Shown here in pieces: positions 62,375-64,000 of a stretch of DNA of 64,000 nucleotides. Both the position numbers and the translations under genes were made by a program. Source of the DNA: DASQFQ01 sp963722815 (GTDB taxonomy: Bacteria > Actinomycetota > Thermoleophilia > Solirubrobacterales > Solirubrobacteraceae). The stretch lies in contig CAVROM010000003.1 in assembly GCA_963722815.1 (NCBI GenBank), positions 496,001 to 560,000 on the forward strand, given 5' to 3'. Below the pieces are notes generated by a model. The model saw only the letters and a program-made list of their open reading frames with translations. It was not told the DNA's origin and ran no database searches. Numbering within the stretch: position 1 is the stretch's first letter; every line of letters begins with the position of its first letter.

Positions 62375-62721
62375 ATGTTCCACGTCGCAGTCCTCGCGGT
62401 GGTCGCGAGTCAGACGATCAGCGTCTCGCCGGCCAGCGTGCGCTTCGACCATGTGCAGACGGTCACGGGCAAGGACTGGCCCGTGATCGAGTTCTGCAGC
62501 CGCACGGTGCGGCTGCAGGCTCGAGTCGCCCCAGAACGAGTTCAAGATCGGCACCGCGAAGGTCAAGGACGGACGGCACGTTCCGCCGCCGCTGGACGCC
62601 GCGGCGCGCGAAGGTCGGCGCCGGCCGCTGGAGGCTCGTCGTGCGGATGCACTGCGAGAGCGGCGAGGACGGCTCGACGGTGACCGTCAAGCGCTCGCGC
62701 ATCATCCGGATCCGGAACTAG
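62375..62721 (+). CDS. Small secreted protein, unknown (frame interrupted)
   Basis: The ATG at 62375 gives MFHVAVLAVVASQTISVSPA, a short signal-like helix, then VRFDHVQTVTGKDWPVIEFC. With one-base shifts near 62520 and 62572 it continues SSQNEFKIGTAKVKDG and RWTPRRAKVGAGRWRLVVRM, ending HCESGEDGSTVTVKRSRIIR. It has two Cys and a beta-rich pattern of about 113 residues. I do not recognise it. The stop TAG is part of a long inverted repeat shared with the next gene. Confidence 0.55.
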
Positions 62722-62781
62722 GAGTCCGTCAAAGAAGTCGGCACGCCCGGATGCACCGCCTGTTCTTTGACGGACTCCTAG
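62718..62781. terminator. Perfect 19-bp inverted repeat spanning both stop codons of convergent genes
   Basis: CTAGGAGTCCGTCAAAGAA (62718-62736) and its exact reverse complement (62763-62781) enclose a 26-base loop. The TAG stops of the small secreted protein (62719-62721) and of the threonine-aldolase-like gene (complement of 62778-62780) are inside the two arms. There is no T tract. A bidirectional terminator is the simplest explanation. Confidence 0.7.
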
Positions 62782-63809
62782 GCGGTCGCGAGCGTCGCGC
62801 CGACGACGTCGAGCGCGGTCGCGATGTCCTCGGCGCCGACGTCGACGTGGGTGACCGCGCGCACCGTGCGCGCGTCGAGCGCGCCCATGATCACGCCGCT
62901 CGCCGCGAGCTGCGTGCACAGCGCGCGCGCGTCGGCGACCTGGAAGATCACGATGTTGGTGGCGACCTCGTCGGGGTCGATGGTGATGCCGGGGATCTCC
63001 GCCAGGCCGTTCGCGAGCGTGCGCGCGTTGTCGTGGTCCATCGCCAGCCGCTCGACGTGGTGGTCGAGCGCCCACAGCGCGCCCGCGGCGACGATGCCCG
63101 CCTGGCGCAGCGCGCCACCCATCATCTGCTTGTAGCGCCAGGCCTCGTCGATCAGCTCGCGCGAGCCCGCCAGCACGGCGCCCATCGGCGCGCCGAGGCC
63201 CTTGGAGAAGTCGATCCACGCCGTGTCGAAGCCCGCGGTCCACTCGGTCGTGGGGATGCCGGACGCCACGACCGCGTTCATCAGCCGCGCGCCGTCCATG
63301 TGCAGCCGCAGCCGGTTGGCCTTGGCCACCTCGACGACCTCGTGCAGCTGGGCGAGCGGCCACACGTGGCCGCCGGAGAGGTTGGTGGTCTGCTCGACCG
63401 ACACGAGCCGCGAGCGCGGGCTGTAGCGGTCGTCCGGCGGTCGCATGGCCGCCGCGAGCGTGGCGGCGTCGAACATCCCGCGCTCGCCCTCGAGCGGGCA
63501 CAGCACCGCGCCGGAGATCGCCGCCGGGCCGCCGGCCTCGGCCTTGATCGGGTGCGAGTTGCGGTGGAGGTAGACCTCGTCGCCGCCGGCCCGGATGTGG
63601 ATCCGGAAGCCGATCGCGTTGCACATCGTCCCCGAGGGCAGGAAGACCGCGGCCTCGAAGCCGAGCAGCTCCGCCACGCGCTCACACAGCGCGTTGACGG
63701 TCGGGTCGCCGAAGTGCTGCTCGTCGCCGACCTCGGCCTCCGCCATCGCCTTGCGCATCTCCGGCGTCGGCCGGGTCTGGGTGTCGGAGTAGAGATTGAC
63801 CCTCGGCAT
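62778..63809 (-). CDS. Low-specificity L-threonine aldolase-like PLP enzyme
   Basis: The 343-residue enzyme starts MPRVNLYSDTQTRPTPEMRK. It has VGDEQHFGDPTVNALCERVA, FLPSGTMCNAIGFRIH (PLP phosphate loop), VEQTTNLSGGHVWPLAQLHE, LRLHMDGARLMNAVVASG (Asp and Arg that hold the cofactor) and FDTAWIDFSKGLGAPMGAVL, where the Lys is the PLP Schiff-base residue. This is fold-type I beta-eliminating lyase/threonine aldolase. It would cleave threonine or allo-threonine to glycine and acetaldehyde; related PLP enzymes with other substrates share these motifs. It ends inside the inverted repeat. Confidence 0.88.
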   Translation of the reverse strand: MPRVNLYSDTQTRPTPEMRKAMAEAEVGDEQHFGDPTVNALCERVAELLGFEAAVFLPSGTMCNAIGFRIHIRAGGDEVYLHRNSHPIKAEAGGPAAISGAVLCPLEGERGMFDAATLAAAMRPPDDRYSPRSRLVSVEQTTNLSGGHVWPLAQLHEVVEVAKANRLRLHMDGARLMNAVVASGIPTTEWTAGFDTAWIDFSKGLGAPMGAVLAGSRELIDEAWRYKQMMGGALRQAGIVAAGALWALDHHVERLAMDHDNARTLANGLAEIPGITIDPDEVATNIVIFQVADARALCTQLAASGVIMGALDARTVRAVTHVDVGAEDIATALDVVGATLATA

Positions 63810-63865
63810 GCCCCGGGGCACGCTAGCGCGCGCACCCGGGGGAGCCAAGGGAAGCGGGCCCTACC

Positions 63866-63907
63866 CCCCGCTAGGCACCAGGGTGCCTGGCTTGGCGCCT
63901 AGCGGGG
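63866..63907. terminator. Nested inverted repeat at the end of an incomplete gene
   Basis: CCCCGCTAGGC (63866-63876) and GCCTAGCGGGG (63897-63907) form an 11-bp stem with an inner CCAGG/CCTGG stem in the loop. The TAG stop of the gene at 63899-64000 (-) lies in the right arm. It fits a terminator for that gene, upstream of the threonine-aldolase-like gene. Confidence 0.5.
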
Positions 63908-64000
63908 CAGGCCCTTGATGCTCTTCTTGAACTGCTTCAGGCCCGGGCGCGTCTCCCCGTTGCGGGCCGACCAGACCGGAGTCGAAGCGCTCGGACTTCG
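63899..64000 (-). CDS. C-terminal end of an unidentified gene
   Basis: On the minus strand a frame ends RNGETRPGLKQFKKSIKGLP then R and a TAG stop (63899-63901). Upstream in the last 40 bases the sequence also reads SERFDSGLVWSARN if one base is dropped, so a frame shift may lie there as well. About 33 residues are visible and are basic. I do not recognise the protein. Confidence 0.4.
   Translation of the reverse strand, partial: RSPSASTPVWSARNGETRPGLKQFKKSIKGLPR

Overview
This 64 kb window is very GC-rich (codon third positions almost all G or C). It uses many GTG/TTG starts and tightly coupled ATGA/GTGA junctions. Gene content (high-affinity Pst system with Streptomyces-like TTCAC direct repeats, WS/DGAT acyltransferase, SARP/STAND/WD40 regulator, LuxR/AAA regulator, CHAD and CYTH proteins, Tad pilin-like proteins, GAF/SpoIIE/STAS stress module) points to an actinobacterium. 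The Solirubrobacterales (Thermoleophilia) are my best guess from the gene mix; no rRNA or marker gene proves it. No rRNA, tRNA, CRISPR array, insertion sequence or prophage was recognised. Gaps between genes are short, and none longer than 300 bases was left without a gene.

An important caveat runs through the window. About twenty genes, among them the SARP regulator, kdpA, kdpE, kdpD, the sugar-binding protein, the LuxR/AAA regulator, a PadR gene, a CHAD gene and a WS/DGAT gene, have family sequence that is continuous only if the frame changes by one base at one or more points. Several shifts can be placed in G or C runs. I read these as uncorrected single-base indels of the assembly rather than as pseudogenes, and I give one reconstructed span per gene.

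Layout. 1-5153: partial SDR enzyme, broken secreted protein, enoyl-CoA hydratase, small membrane protein, ABC-F ATPase. 5162-14132: phosphate region, with a PHP-glycosyltransferase fusion preceded by a Pho-box-like repeat, a DUF47 protein, a PhoB-type DNA-binding domain lacking a receiver, pstSCAB-phoU and a full-length PhoB-type regulator; three TTCAC/11-nt repeat sites tie these together. 14152-17287: membrane protein, then a coupled Tad-like cluster ending in a TadG/VanY/lytic transglycosylase fusion. 17292-21055: secreted beta-helix-like protein, DUF2127, GrpB-like and small TM proteins. 21204-28507: giant SARP-STAND-WD40 regulator, STAS antagonist and GAF-GAF-SpoIIE-HATPase switch protein. 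28529-37327: leftward amino-sugar-type uptake and catabolism operon (ROK regulator, ABC ATPase, GlcNAc-type kinase, GH4, two permeases, binding protein, SIS isomerase/deaminase) with a promoter bracketed by two copies of a 10-mer. 37389-41383: PadR plus membrane protein, CYTH and CHAD proteins back to back, ParA-like ATPase. 41380-45326: GDPD remnant, HD-GYP protein with pentapeptide repeats, MFS exporter and divergent TetR with nested operators. 45323-54261: leftward potassium locus in the order HIRAN protein, KdpD kinase half, KdpE, KdpF, KdpA, KdpC, KdpB, KdpD sensor half, USP protein. 54394-57612: a metalloprotease with an LQRSAGNQAV leader and three internal repeats, coupled to an unknown partner, and a secreted FnIII-like protein. 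57738-64000: LuxR/AAA regulator, small secreted TM protein, WS/DGAT acyltransferase, small secreted protein, a perfect 19-bp inverted repeat, threonine-aldolase-like enzyme and the end of an unknown gene.

How the genes fit together. The window carries two nutrient-scavenging systems (phosphate and potassium), each with its own regulators, one carbohydrate-scavenging operon with local repression, a partner-switching stress module, and several possible links to phosphate storage or lipid remodelling (CHAD/CYTH, PHP-glycosyltransferase, WS/DGAT). The least conventional items are the leader-bearing metalloprotease and its partner, the Pho-box network with a receiver-less regulator, the A-C-B gene order with a split KdpD, and the cell-wall hydrolase fused to a Tad-like pilin segment.
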